From Clostridiales bacterium (GTDB lineage Bacteria > Bacillota > Clostridia > Christensenellales > Borkfalkiaceae): 46,079 bases of DNA. A program made the translations under genes and the position numbers. Below are positions 9,216 to 17,587 of the stretch, one piece after another (within the stretch, counting starts at the first letter, position 1; every line of letters begins with the position of its first letter). Where the stretch lies: NCBI GenBank assembly GCA_015069425.1, contig SVIP01000007.1, forward strand, positions 1 to 46,079, in the 5' to 3' direction. Below the pieces are notes generated by a model. It did not search any database. It was not told the DNA's origin and saw only the letters and a list, made by a program, of their open reading frames with translations.

Positions 9216-10009
9216 TGGAATATCAAAGATTTACACCGAAACTTTTTGGGGAAACAGCACTTGCAACGGGTTCAGACCCTCAAATAAGCCAATTCGGTTC
9301 AGCCCTGGCAGGAACTTTTTTAGGAACAACAGACCCCGCAACTATTCAGGCGTTAAGTGCGTGGAGTTCAGGGTTTATCGGAGCTGTAACTCCCTCAGAG
9401 CAATTTCCGCCTTTGCCCGAAACAACAGGCGTTTTAAAAGTATTCAGTTATTTAATTAATATGCTTTATCAGCAGGGCGTGCCTGTTTGGGATAGCGGAA
9501 CAGATTATTACACAAATAATTTTTGTTCAAGGAACGGAAAAATTTATTTTTCAAATACAGACAATAACCAGGGTAACGACCCTCTGACAGATACGACAAA
9601 TTGGAGCGATTATGTAACTTCGGTTATATCTTCTTCTATTGACGGTCAATGGGTATCAAGTTACCACTCATTGAGTAGTGAGTCAGGCTCGGGTTTGTTC
9701 ATCAGATACATTAACGCTTTCTTACCAAACGATAATTACAATTATTTATGCCAGTTCAGCGTTAATTTTTACGACTACGGCGATGATAGCGGAAGTATGT
9801 ATTTTGAAACCGATATTTACCAAGTCGGTAATGCTTCAGCAAGAAATCAATTACATGTAAGTCAGGGAAACAAATACGGAAGACATAACTCAAATGTATT
9901 TACAATGCCCGTCGGACCCGAAAGATATGTCAAGTGGTATTGCACCGATGCAAATACATCAAGAGAATTTGCACTTGTAGGTTACAGACGTTTAGGCACA
10001 AACAGTTAG
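9215..10009 (+). CDS. Tail fibre protein (first fibre gene)
   Basis: A 264-aa protein. The N-terminus contains LFGETALATGSDPQISQFGS and a conserved stretch IQALSAWSSGFIGAVTPSEQ that marks fibre attachment domains in gut phages; the middle has a carbohydrate-binding-like motif VWDSGTDYYTNNFCSRNGKIYFSN. The C-terminal half is a beta-rich domain without a recognised family. It probably attaches to the baseplate and carries receptor-binding modules; specificity is unknown. Confidence 0.65.
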   Translation: MEYQRFTPKLFGETALATGSDPQISQFGSALAGTFLGTTDPATIQALSAWSSGFIGAVTPSEQFPPLPETTGVLKVFSYLINMLYQQGVPVWDSGTDYYTNNFCSRNGKIYFSNTDNNQGNDPLTDTTNWSDYVTSVISSSIDGQWVSSYHSLSSESGSGLFIRYINAFLPNDNYNYLCQFSVNFYDYGDDSGSMYFETDIYQVGNASARNQLHVSQGNKYGRHNSNVFTMPVGPERYVKWYCTDANTSREFALVGYRRLGTNS

Positions 10010-10018
10010 GAGTTTATT

Positions 10019-10573
10019 ATGACAACTTATTATGCGCACGTTAATTCGCATGACGAGTTAACGAAAGTTGATATGTCTTTAATGATTGAAGACAGCTACG
10101 GTTCAACCAACGTACAAAATATTGAAGTATCGGAAACCGTTTTTAAACATCAAAAAGAATATATGTTCAAAAACGGCAAAATCGTCAAAAATCCGAATTA
10201 TCCGATAGAACAGCTTAAAAAAGCTAAAACCGCTAAATACGAAGAAAACAGCCAAAAAGCTAAAGAAGCGCGTTATAGTAAAAAATTTACCGTAACCCTG
10301 CAGGAAAAAGAATGCGAATTTGACACCTCAGAAGAAACACAAAGGGATTTATTAACGGCTTTTGATGTCTGCTCATCAGGTATTACCTATGACGGCTGGA
10401 TAACGAATAACGGAGTCGAAATTGATTTAACGCTTGAAGACATCTTGATAATTTCGGCAACGTTTAAAGAAAAATCAAGCGTTTACGGTCAATGGAACGC
10501 ATACAAAACCGCAATAGATAACGCTTCAACCGTTGAAGAGGTGGAAAGGATAACGATTAATTATGTCAACTAA
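10019..10573 (+). CDS. Fibre-associated protein with DUF4376-like domain
   Basis: A 184-aa protein. The C-terminal half (SKKFTVTLQEKECEFDTSEE, then DGWITNNGVEIDLTLEDILI) resembles DUF4376, a domain common next to tail-fibre genes and thought to act as a fibre accessory or chaperone. A Lys/Ala-rich helix precedes it. It overlaps the next gene by 11 bp. Confidence 0.6.
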   Translation: MTTYYAHVNSHDELTKVDMSLMIEDSYGSTNVQNIEVSETVFKHQKEYMFKNGKIVKNPNYPIEQLKKAKTAKYEENSQKAKEARYSKKFTVTLQEKECEFDTSEETQRDLLTAFDVCSSGITYDGWITNNGVEIDLTLEDILIISATFKEKSSVYGQWNAYKTAIDNASTVEEVERITINYVN

Positions 10574-10877
10574 TTATATTCCGCCACGCAAAGGCGATAA
10601 TACCGAAGCCTACGATAAACATTTTTTAATGATAGAACTTGAAGCTGATGACGATACGCCATTACCCTCAAAGGTTGAATTTGTAACGGGTTGTATCGTA
10701 AAACCTTACGTTAATCCGCAATTCCCTTTATACGTTGATTTTGACGAAACCGAAAGCGCAAAACTTAATTACGTTAATGTCGGCTATCTCGTAACTTATG
10801 ACGATAAAGGGCGCAGGGAAACCGCCGAAGGTTCAATCACTTTCAAATATCAAAATGGAGTTATATGCCAATGTTAA
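10563..10877 (+). CDS. Hypothetical tail-cluster protein
   Basis: A 104-aa acidic beta-rich protein, not recognised. It begins NYIPPRKGDNTEAYDKHFLM and contains VTGCIVKPYVNPQFPLYVDF. It overlaps both fibre-region neighbours (11 and 13 bp), so it belongs to the fibre operon and may be a structural or assembly factor. Confidence 0.6.
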   Translation: MSTNYIPPRKGDNTEAYDKHFLMIELEADDDTPLPSKVEFVTGCIVKPYVNPQFPLYVDFDETESAKLNYVNVGYLVTYDDKGRRETAEGSITFKYQNGVICQC

Positions 10878-11998
10878 AAGCAACTTTCAAAATCGTATCG
10901 GGTAACGTCGCTTGGGGTGGAATATACGGTAACATTGAGGACCAACCCGATTTAATCGGAAAATTTAACGACGTTCAAGCAGAAATTGACGATACAACGG
11001 GCTTAGTCGATAATTTAGAAATCCGCTTATCTGCTCTTGGTAAAACGGTTGATGATAACTATGCCGATTTAAGCGAACGTGTTAATAGCAATTATGACGC
11101 TATCACTAACCATATTTTAGATTTAAACAATCCTCATGAGGTTACCAAATCTCAAATCGGATTAAGCAACGTTGATAATACTTCCGATATTAACAAACCG
11201 ATTTCAACTGCAACACAGACGGCTTTAAACGGTTTAGACGATAAAATAACCGTTAATTCAGGTTTAATTAATGATTTAGATATCCGTTTATCCGCTTTGG
11301 GTTCAACCGTTCAACAGGATTATATTGAACTCGATAATAAAATTTCAGCTAACACCGATAACATTTCAGACATTCAGGATTTAATACCAAATCAGGCGAC
11401 TTCAACTAATCAGCTTGCGGATAAACAGTTTGTTAATTCCGCAATTCAGACTAATTCAGCGCATTTTAGGGGAAATTGGTCAACTTGGGCGAATGTTCCA
11501 ACAGATGTAAACGACTACCCTGCGGATGATGACGGCAACAAAACACCGACAACAAACGATTATATGGTTGTTCAAAATGCTTCCGATTATACAGGCGATA
11601 CGCTGGTTGGCGCATGGCAATTTACCTACACAGGGCTTTGGGCGACAAACGGTAAATCGGGCTGGCAACCACGCTTTCAAATCAATGAAAGCCCTTTAAC
11701 TCCTGCACAGCAAACCGCTCTTGATTCGGGCATTACCCCTGCACTTGTTACTCAAATCGGAACAAACCAAAGCGACATTCAAACGATTAACACGACTTTA
11801 AGCGGTTTTGGAAACATTGTTACCCATAATACAAGCGAATTTGCAACGTCAGCACAGGGTACAAAAGCTGATACTGCTTTGCAAGCAACGGATATTGTAA
11901 GCTCCGTTGATAGCTCCAGTACAAACACAAAAGCCGTAGGCGCAAAACTCTTTTATGACACCTGCGGAGACATTGAAACACTAATAAACGCATTATAA
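10865..11998 (+). CDS. Tail fibre protein
   Basis: A 377-aa fibre. It starts at ATG 10865 behind GGAG. The region NNPHEVTKSQIGLSNVDNTS is the common trimeric fibre motif, flanked by heptad-like repeats with two copies of a segment of the form LDIRLSALG. A later module NYPADDDGNKTPTTNDYMVV with a WQFTYTG core resembles fibre repeat domains. It probably forms a rod between baseplate and receptor-binding tip. Confidence 0.75.
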   Translation: MPMLKATFKIVSGNVAWGGIYGNIEDQPDLIGKFNDVQAEIDDTTGLVDNLEIRLSALGKTVDDNYADLSERVNSNYDAITNHILDLNNPHEVTKSQIGLSNVDNTSDINKPISTATQTALNGLDDKITVNSGLINDLDIRLSALGSTVQQDYIELDNKISANTDNISDIQDLIPNQATSTNQLADKQFVNSAIQTNSAHFRGNWSTWANVPTDVNDYPADDDGNKTPTTNDYMVVQNASDYTGDTLVGAWQFTYTGLWATNGKSGWQPRFQINESPLTPAQQTALDSGITPALVTQIGTNQSDIQTINTTLSGFGNIVTHNTSEFATSAQGTKADTALQATDIVSSVDSSSTNTKAVGAKLFYDTCGDIETLINAL

Positions 11999-12009
11999 GG
12001 AAAAAATAA

Positions 12010-13764
12010 ATGTCTATTCAAACAGCTATTGAAAACGCACAACAAAAGGTTGCTAACGCTTATACTGCGGTCGATAACAAAGGTGGAACACTCCCCGCTA
12101 CACAAGATTTAGCAAACTTGCCAAATGCCATAGGCTCTATATCCACAGGTGGCACGATAAACTCTTTAAATGTAACTCCCTCAACTTCCGCTCAAACCAT
12201 AACGGCAAGCGGGGGTGTTGATGGTTTTAACCCCGTTAATGTTTCGGCGGTTGATGCAAGCATAGATAGCAATATCCAATCCGGTAATATAGTTGCAGGA
12301 AAAAGTATCTTAGGTATAAATGGTTCAGCGACAGTTTTAAACGGCGAAACAAGAAGCGTATCTTTAACTAATGCAAACGGTCAAACCTTTACACCATCAA
12401 GCGGAAAGAACGGTATAACAAGTATTACCGTAACACCGAATAATGAAGCAAGAACCGTAACTCCGACAACAAGTCAGCAGGCTTTAACCGTAAATAGCGG
12501 TTATTCTGGAAATGGTACGGTTACGGTTAATGCGGTTACAAGTGCAATAGATAATAACATTCAGCCCGAAAATATAAAAAAAGATGTTGTTATACTCGGA
12601 ACGACGGGAACTTACGAGGGTTCAGGCGGTATTGGAATACCGAGAGAAGTATCGGCAAATGGCGTTTTTCAAATGCCGAAAGAGGCAACGGTTTTTTCAT
12701 TGCCAAATAATGCAACTAACATAGGTGCTGGTGCTTTACGTTCCGCATTAAACAATTACGGATACTTTGGTGCTAATACTTCTATTGACACAATAAATTT
12801 TGAAAATATTACCACAATTAACGGCAATTACGCCATGGAATATTTTTGTTCGTGCCAAAAAATTAAAAATTTAGATTTAAGTTCATTAACAACTGTAAAC
12901 GGCAATAGTGCGATGGCAAATGCATTTTCAGGTTGTTCGCTTGTATCTATTGATTTAAGTTCATTAACAACTGTAAGTGGTACAAGTGCAATGCAAAGTG
13001 CGTTTGAAACAAATGGTTCAAATACAGGTTATTATACAACTTCTATTGATTTAAGTTCATTAACAACTGTAAACGGCAATAGTGCGATGGCAAATGCATT
13101 TAATGGTCATAGATGTACTTCTATTGATTTAAGTTCATTAACAACTGTAAACGGCAATAGTGCGATGGCAAATGCATTTTCAGGTTGTTCGCTTGTATCT
13201 ATTGATTTAAGTTCATTAACAACTGTAAGTGGTGTAAGTGCAATGAAATCGGCATTTACTGGTATTTTAGCAACGGAAATAGATTTAAGTTCGTTAGAAA
13301 CAGTAGAAGGGTATTATGCATTTGAAGAAACATTCAAGGCAGGTTCAAGAGCTAATTTAAACAGCATTAATTTTGCAAAATTACAAAGAATAGGACAAAA
13401 TAATAACACTCCTGATTATGGGCAATTCTATCATTGTTTTCCGGCGCAAAGCAATTTAATAATATTAAGATTTCCAAATCTTGAAAAAATCTATTGTACA
13501 GGCACTGCATCTGCATCCTACGGAACTTTTGCAAATAATATTTATATACAAAAAATGTACTTCCCAAAACTCAATACTATTACTTACGGCGCAGGCTCAA
13601 GCTCATCATATCAAGGTGCTTGTAAACAAATATTCGCTGGTTGTTCGGCTTTAACTGAACTTCACTTCGGCGCAGTAAATCAATCGGCGATTGAAGCAAG
13701 CCCGGGGTATTCAACCGCATGGGGTCGTGGAGCAGGCAACGTAACGATTTACTTTGATTTATAA
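12010..13764 (+). CDS. Tail fibre/adhesin with BspA-type leucine-rich repeats
   Basis: A 584-aa protein. Residues about 1-215 hold repeated beta modules common to gut-phage tail proteins (LNVTPSTSAQTITASGG, ILGINGSATV, VVILGTTGTY). From about 270 to 440 there are repeats of the form IDLSSLTTVNGNSAMANAF, a BspA-like leucine-rich repeat solenoid; the last 120 residues end the LRR. BspA LRRs bind host or bacterial surface proteins, so this is the best candidate for the receptor-binding tip. The repeat DNA is nearly identical between units, allowing unit number to change. Confidence 0.7.
   Translation: MSIQTAIENAQQKVANAYTAVDNKGGTLPATQDLANLPNAIGSISTGGTINSLNVTPSTSAQTITASGGVDGFNPVNVSAVDASIDSNIQSGNIVAGKSILGINGSATVLNGETRSVSLTNANGQTFTPSSGKNGITSITVTPNNEARTVTPTTSQQALTVNSGYSGNGTVTVNAVTSAIDNNIQPENIKKDVVILGTTGTYEGSGGIGIPREVSANGVFQMPKEATVFSLPNNATNIGAGALRSALNNYGYFGANTSIDTINFENITTINGNYAMEYFCSCQKIKNLDLSSLTTVNGNSAMANAFSGCSLVSIDLSSLTTVSGTSAMQSAFETNGSNTGYYTTSIDLSSLTTVNGNSAMANAFNGHRCTSIDLSSLTTVNGNSAMANAFSGCSLVSIDLSSLTTVSGVSAMKSAFTGILATEIDLSSLETVEGYYAFEETFKAGSRANLNSINFAKLQRIGQNNNTPDYGQFYHCFPAQSNLIILRFPNLEKIYCTGTASASYGTFANNIYIQKMYFPKLNTITYGAGSSSSYQGACKQIFAGCSALTELHFGAVNQSAIEASPGYSTAWGRGAGNVTIYFDL
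12870..13245 (+). repeat. Tandem near-identical LRR coding repeats (about 70-80 bp units)
   Basis: At least five copies of the block beginning ATTTAAGTTCATTAACAACT recur at about 12873, 12951, 13046, 13127 and 13202. Two long stretches (near 12873-12985 and 13127-13235) are practically identical over more than 100 bp. Such identity at DNA level points to recent duplication or gene conversion. Confidence 0.85.
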
Positions 13765-13781
13765 ATAGAAAGGTTTTAAAT

Positions 13782-14147
13782 ATGATTACATCAACTTTAA
13801 CAAAATTAACGGCAGAAGCGGGTTATGTTTTAACCGACGGCGAACAATTTACGCACTCCGTACTTTTAAGAGAGGGCGAAAGCGCAAGCGCATGGAGTGA
13901 AATCACCGAAGAACAACACCGCAAATTAATGGCTAATATGACACCAAGAGAATTTATTTTAAAACTCATGGAAAAGGGTATCACAAGAGAACAGATTGAA
14001 ACTCTGATTAACGCAAACGATAGAGTTTGGGCGGAATTAAATTATGCAACGGTGATTACAAGAGCAAATCCGCTATTAGACCAGCTTTGCAGTCAATTCG
14101 GATTAACCCCGCATGATGTTGATGTAATATTCGGATTAGGGGAATAA
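13782..14147 (+). CDS. Hypothetical protein after fibre genes
   Basis: A 121-aa protein with an AAAGG ribosome site. The N-terminal third (AEAGYVLTDGEQFTHSVLLR, then ASAWSEITEEQ) resembles small proteins that follow gut-phage fibre genes; the rest is helical (TPREFILKLMEKGITREQIE). The function is unknown; a fibre-associated or assembly role is inferred from position. It ends 12 bp inside a convergent small gene. Confidence 0.6.
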   Translation: MITSTLTKLTAEAGYVLTDGEQFTHSVLLREGESASAWSEITEEQHRKLMANMTPREFILKLMEKGITREQIETLINANDRVWAELNYATVITRANPLLDQLCSQFGLTPHDVDVIFGLGE

Positions 14148-14309
14148 TTTTTTAAAAATATTCCGTTGTTCATTTCTTTCTATTTCTTTTTTTGATATTG
14201 CATTAAAGGTTTGGTCAGGGAAAGAATAGAACCAATCATCAATAGAAAAAAACATATACTCTTTTTTAAATGGTGCTTTTTTAAGACCAATATCAAAATT
14301 AAAATCCAT
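14136..14309 (-). CDS. Small hypothetical protein, leftward
   Basis: A 57-aa ORF starting at 14309 behind a good GGAGG site with a 4-nt spacer. It encodes MDFNFDIGLKKAPFKKEYMF followed by an aromatic/Lys-rich tail. It is convergent with the upstream gene (12-bp overlap) and sits alone on this strand among late genes. No family is recognised. The ribosome site is the main support. Confidence 0.45.
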   Translation of the reverse strand: MDFNFDIGLKKAPFKKEYMFFSIDDWFYSFPDQTFNAISKKEIERNEQRNIFKKLFP

Positions 14310-14348
14310 AAAACCTCCGTTAATATTATAGTAAAAAAAGGAATAATT

Positions 14349-14555
14349 ATGAACATCTTTTTTATTTTCAAAGTCAAAAAAGCAATTAAGCAAACTAAAA
14401 AAATGATTAATAAAAATAAAGGGTTAGCGGTTGACGTTAAAAACAGGCTTCATTATCTTATTTGCGATTTTGAAGAACTTATCGGACTTCTTCCGCAGTT
14501 CAAACCGTTGTATTTTGAAGCAAGAGAATTTATAAAAGAAACATTCAAAAAATGA
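14349..14555 (+). CDS. Small basic hypothetical protein
   Basis: A 68-aa Lys-rich helical protein (MNIFFIFKVKKAIKQTKKMI start) behind AAGGA. It overlaps the next gene by 4 bp (ATGA), which supports translation. Its function is not recognised; the lysis-region context is the only clue. Confidence 0.6.
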   Translation: MNIFFIFKVKKAIKQTKKMINKNKGLAVDVKNRLHYLICDFEELIGLLPQFKPLYFEAREFIKETFKK

Positions 14556-15052
14556 AAAACTACAATTTTGAAATTAACCATGATTGTTTAATAGTTGGAA
14601 GAAAAAACGTAATAATCCGATTCGATAATCCATACCCAGAAAGCGTTTTAGTTGATAAAAGCTTAGTCGGATTAACAAATGGCGAATTAAAAGAGGCACT
14701 TAAAAAACCTTTTTTTGTAACCGCAAATTTAATGGTTAAAATCGAATACGAAGGACACAGTTATAATTTTACAATCCCAAAAGGTTACGATTGGAACGGC
14801 GCAAATGTACCCTCTTTCGCTTGGCTAATTATAGGGCAGGCGACAGAACCGCGCTTTAAATTGGCAAGTTGCGTGCATGATTATATTTGCGAACACAAAG
14901 GGGTTATAAACTATGACCGTTATCTTTCAACTTTGATTTTTGAAACATTGTGCGAATATTTCGGAAGATTTAACGATGTTAAACGCTGGGCGATGTTTCA
15001 TAGCGTGGATAATTTTCAAAAGCTTCAAAAGGGGTGGAAAAGTGGAAATTAA
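14552..15052 (+). CDS. DUF1353-family phage protein
   Basis: A 166-aa protein with the DUF1353 signature FTIPKGYDWNGANVPSFAWL followed by LASCVHDYICEHKG. The family is found in tailed phages near lysis or tail genes; conserved His/Asp residues hint at an enzyme, but the activity is not established. The start overlaps the previous stop and the end overlaps the next GTG start, so the genes are coupled. Confidence 0.75.
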   Translation: MKNYNFEINHDCLIVGRKNVIIRFDNPYPESVLVDKSLVGLTNGELKEALKKPFFVTANLMVKIEYEGHSYNFTIPKGYDWNGANVPSFAWLIIGQATEPRFKLASCVHDYICEHKGVINYDRYLSTLIFETLCEYFGRFNDVKRWAMFHSVDNFQKLQKGWKSGN

Positions 15053-15410
15053 ACCGATAAGCCCTATTGTATTTAAAAAGAACGTTTTAAAAAAGGAATG
15101 GTTAAATGGAAACCTGCCAACGGTTCAAAAAGGCATTTACGGCGGAATATTAACCCCCGAAAACATAAGCCTTGAACACGTTAACTGTAAATGCTTCGGC
15201 GGAAAAACGAAAACCTTTAATCTTGCCCTTGCAACGCAGGAATTTAATAATTTAAGGGGAAATCAACCTTTAAAAGATTTTCTTGATAAAGATAAATTTA
15301 TTGCATACATTGAACAGTTTGAAAAGGTAAATCTGCCGAATTTTAACGGCAAAGATTACATTAAAGGGTTAATAAAAACAGTTATAGAAGTGCTTGAAAT
15401 GGGGAAGTAG
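15042..15410 (+). CDS. HNH-like nuclease, small
   Basis: A 122-aa protein read from GTG 15042 (preceded by GGGG); a longer frame to 14940 exists but lies inside the upstream gene. The core ISLEHVNCKCFGGKTKTFNL plus NNLRGNQPL resembles a compact HNH fold (His, then Asn, then Asn/Arg-Gly) without the zinc CxxC pairs. It may cut DNA in packaging or be a mobile nuclease; the call is by motif only. Confidence 0.5.
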   Translation: MEIKPISPIVFKKNVLKKEWLNGNLPTVQKGIYGGILTPENISLEHVNCKCFGGKTKTFNLALATQEFNNLRGNQPLKDFLDKDKFIAYIEQFEKVNLPNFNGKDYIKGLIKTVIEVLEMGK

Positions 15411-15608
15411 ATGAGTTTAGAATTAGCAGGAATACTTTTAACGGTAATTATTCAGGGGCTTTATGTTGCTTTCAAATTAGGAAAGTTTGAAGAAAAACTT
15501 GTAACGCTTGAAAAAAAACAAGATAGGCATAATAACTTAGTTGAGCGAATGGTAAGAGTTGAAGATAGCGTTAAATCGGCTCATAAGAGATTAGACGATT
15601 TAAAATAG
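15411..15608 (+). CDS. Holin/XhlA-like small membrane protein
   Basis: A 65-aa protein with one N-terminal membrane helix (LELAGILLTVIIQGLYVAF) and a charged coiled-coil C-terminus (EEKLVTLEKKQDRHNNLVER). This is the build of XhlA/holin-like lysis proteins, and it immediately precedes the endolysin. Start one base after the previous TAG. Confidence 0.6.
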   Translation: MSLELAGILLTVIIQGLYVAFKLGKFEEKLVTLEKKQDRHNNLVERMVRVEDSVKSAHKRLDDLK

Positions 15609-15638
15609 GTTTATCCTTTATACTTTTTGCGAAAAAAT

Positions 15639-15665
15639 AAGCTGTCAAGAAATCCTTGACAGCTT
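15639..15665. terminator. Strong hairpin between holin-like and endolysin genes
   Basis: Inverted repeat AAGCTGTCAAG / CTTGACAGCTT with a 5-nt loop. Read leftward it is followed by a T6 run (after TAT), so it would terminate antisense transcription; read rightward the T tail is weak, so it may only attenuate or protect mRNA. Confidence 0.55.
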
Positions 15666-15688
15666 TGTAATTATAAAGGAGTATGAAA

Positions 15689-16087
15689 ATGTTAAATTTC
15701 ACAATTAAAGAGCTTGTTCATAGCGACAACGCAATTAAAGCAGGCATTGATAATACACCGAATATTGAACAGGTGGATAACCTTTTAAACTTAATTTTTT
15801 ATTGCCTGCAACCGATAAGAGACAAACTAAAAAAGCCGATGATAATTACAAGCGGGTTTAGAAATTCACAAGTTAATTTTTTAGCGGGCGGAAAATCAAA
15901 CAGCCAACATTTAGACGGCAAAGCCGCCGATTTTGTTGTCAAAGGAATGACACCAAAGCAGATTATTGATTTTATCGTGAAAAGCGGAATCGAATATGAC
16001 CAGTTAATCAATGAATACAATAAATGGGTTCATATCTCTTTTAATAAAAACCATAACCGCAAACAACCACCTTTTAAAATAGGATAG
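15689..16087 (+). CDS. Endolysin, peptidase M15 family
   Basis: A 132-aa cell-wall peptidase. The ATG at 15689 has AAGGAG at a 7-nt spacing; an ATG at 15683 is too close to it. MLNFTIKELVHSD is a typical start of phage M15_3 endolysins. Zinc ligands lie in SQHLDGKAADF (about residues 70-80) and in WVHISF (about 112). It would cut peptide cross-links at the end of the lytic cycle. No signal peptide is present, so release would need the holin-like protein upstream. Confidence 0.85.
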   Translation: MLNFTIKELVHSDNAIKAGIDNTPNIEQVDNLLNLIFYCLQPIRDKLKKPMIITSGFRNSQVNFLAGGKSNSQHLDGKAADFVVKGMTPKQIIDFIVKSGIEYDQLINEYNKWVHISFNKNHNRKQPPFKIG

Positions 16088-16143
16088 TTTTCATTATTGA
16101 AATCACTCCCGATTTCAACTCCCTTTCTATAATACTTATTCAC

Positions 16144-16175
16144 AACCCCTCTAATTAGTTTTAGAGGGGTTTTTT
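16144..16175 (+). terminator. Late-operon intrinsic terminator
   Basis: Perfect 11-bp stem AACCCCTCTAA / TTAGAGGGGTT with a 6-nt loop and T6. It ends the rightward late transcript after the endolysin, and is embedded in the 3' end of the convergent 57-aa gene on the other strand. Confidence 0.9.
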
Positions 16176-16324
16176 GTTGCTTTTAATTCTTTTAACAATT
16201 TATCCAAAGGCTCAACCCATTCGGGCTGTACCCTTCTATGGTAGCAAACAGTTTGAGGTTTGATGTGTCCGATTTTAACGCCCTTTTTACGTCCTGCGTT
16301 TGGACGTTTGCCACCGCTAGGCAT
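16151..16324 (-). CDS. Small basic phage protein with GGKRPNAGRKKG motif
   Basis: A 57-aa ORF starting at ATG 16324, inside the end of the upstream gene (8-bp overlap). The N-terminus MPSGGKRPNAGRKKG is a Gly/Arg/Lys-rich, AT-hook-like motif very common at the start of small phage DNA-binding proteins; the rest (VCYHRRVQPEWVEPLDKLLK) resembles terminase-small-subunit-like or regulatory peptides. Function is not known; DNA binding is inferred. Confidence 0.6.
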   Translation of the reverse strand: MPSGGKRPNAGRKKGVKIGHIKPQTVCYHRRVQPEWVEPLDKLLKELKATKNPSKTN

Positions 16325-16556
16325 ATATTTCAGCCCATTTCATAACAACATTTTTAAATTCTTCTTTTCTTTCTTCGTACTCGTCAATATCTAAACCAAA
16401 AGCATTGCAGATAGCTGATATTCTTTTTTCTTTTTCGTTATTGTTAAAATCTTTGATATCTTCTTCTTTTTCAGTTTCTCCCCATTCAGCGCCGATTTTA
16501 GAATAAATTTGTCCGTTTAATTCAAATTCATAACTAATTTTAACTGATATACCCAT
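16317..16556 (-). CDS. Hypothetical acidic protein
   Basis: A 79-aa protein from ATG 16556 with AAAGGA upstream. It begins MGISVKISYEFELNGQIYSK, then a Glu/Lys-rich helical region. Not recognised. A promoter (TTGCAA, 16 bp, TATTAT) lies 34-61 bp upstream, so it is likely the first gene of a two-gene leftward unit with the 57-aa protein. Confidence 0.6.
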   Translation of the reverse strand: MGISVKISYEFELNGQIYSKIGAEWGETEKEEDIKDFNNNEKEKRISAICNAFGLDIDEYEERKEEFKNVVMKWAEIYA

Positions 16557-16589
16557 TTTAAACGTCCTTTCATTAATCTCTACATTAAC

Positions 16590-16617
16590 ATAATACCATT
16601 TTATGAATAAATTGCAA
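16590..16617 (-). promoter_or_regulatory. Sigma70-type promoter, leftward
   Basis: Minus-strand -35 TTGCAA (16612-16617), 16-bp spacer, -10 TATTAT (16590-16595). It sits directly upstream of the 79-aa gene and its AAAGGA ribosome site. Confidence 0.55.
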
Positions 16618-16872
16618 CCATTTAAAACAAATATCATACATTTAATTTACAGTTTGTTACAAAATTAATAACGTAGATTTTAATTAACATTTCCGCAGAT
16701 TTTTGTTAATAAGTCATTCGATAAAATGCAATAATATCGCTAAAAGTCGTGCGGGAAATGTTGATTTCCATTCCAAAATAAGCGGATTTTGTAGAAAAAA
16801 TTACAAAAACCTGTTATAATAACATCACCAGTGGCGGCAAAGCCTCTTGACAATGCTCAAATGTGCCGCCCT
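16618..16872. other. Intergenic region with dyads and a GGCGGC hairpin
   Basis: No gene is seen. AACATTTCC (near 16687) is inverted at GGAAATGTT (near 16752), and the latter is itself a dyad GGAAAT-GTTG-ATTTCC. TATAAT occurs near 16816 on the plus strand without a good -35. A stem GGCGGCA / TGCCGCC (about 16835-16871) closes the 3' side of the methyltransferase gene and is followed by TTT on the plus strand. Possible regulatory or terminator region. Confidence 0.4.
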
Positions 16873-17587
16873 TTAAAACTCTAAATTTAGTCGTTGTTGT
16901 GCCTGCGCAATTTTTAATCTTTCAACGGATGCTTTCCAATAATCGTAATCTTTTTCTATGCAAATAAACCGCCTTTTAAGGTTATGACAAGCTACTGCCG
17001 TTGTACCACTTCCCGAAAAACAATCAAGGATTAAATCATTAGGTTTTGAATATTCTTCTATTTGTCTTTCAATAAGTTTTAACGGCTTTTGTGTTGGATG
17101 AAATCTTGTAGGGTCTTGTGGTGCGTATTCATAAAATTTCGCATTTGCGTTGAAAGAACACCAAGCATATTCACACATAGCCATTGAAAAGTTCTCTGAT
17201 ATTGTCAATTTTCGCCATACATTAAAACATCTTGTAGGAGGCAAATCAAAATAATTACCGCCCCAAATTATCTGGTTTTTGCTAACTCTAAAAATTTCAT
17301 CAAAATATTCTTTAGTCGGTGCAAAATCCCAATGCCTTATATCCTGATTTTCGCTAACTTCACCTTTTTGATATTTTTTACTCCATGTTCCACCTGTCCG
17401 TGTGGCTTTAATATCATATTTATCAAACAGCCCACCAAACCTTCCTCTTTTTTTTATTATCCCATTCAGTATTCCCACCGCCACCATACGGCGGGTCCGT
17501 GAGTACCAAATCAATACACTTATCAGGCAACTGTTTTAATATATCCATACAATCTGCATGGATAATTTGATTAATATATTTCTCCAT
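16873..17587 (-). pseudogene. Beta-class DNA methyltransferase, split by a +1 base in an A8 tract
   Basis: Reading starts at ATG 17587 (GGAG 5 nt upstream) and encodes HADCMDILKQLPD and the catalytic motif TDPPYGGGG. At the A8 tract (17448-17455 on the plus strand as T8) the frame must move to continue as RGRFGGLFDKYD, then WGGNYFDLPPTRC, and ends with HPTQKPLKLIERQ and the SAM-binding LDCFSGSGTTAVACH. Motif IV before motif I is beta-class order, an N6-adenine or N4-cytosine enzyme. Seven As would restore one 237-aa protein. It may be phase-variable, slippage-expressed, or a sequence error. It would modify phage or host DNA. Confidence 0.75.

Noticed and set aside
12870-13245. Diversity-generating retroelement template/variable repeats
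   Set aside because: No reverse transcriptase and no A-biased mismatches; the repeats are ordinary LRR units.
14211-14348. Longer upstream start for the 68-aa protein at 14349
   Set aside because: The extension overlaps the opposite-strand 57-aa gene and lacks a ribosome site, while ATG 14349 has AAGGA.
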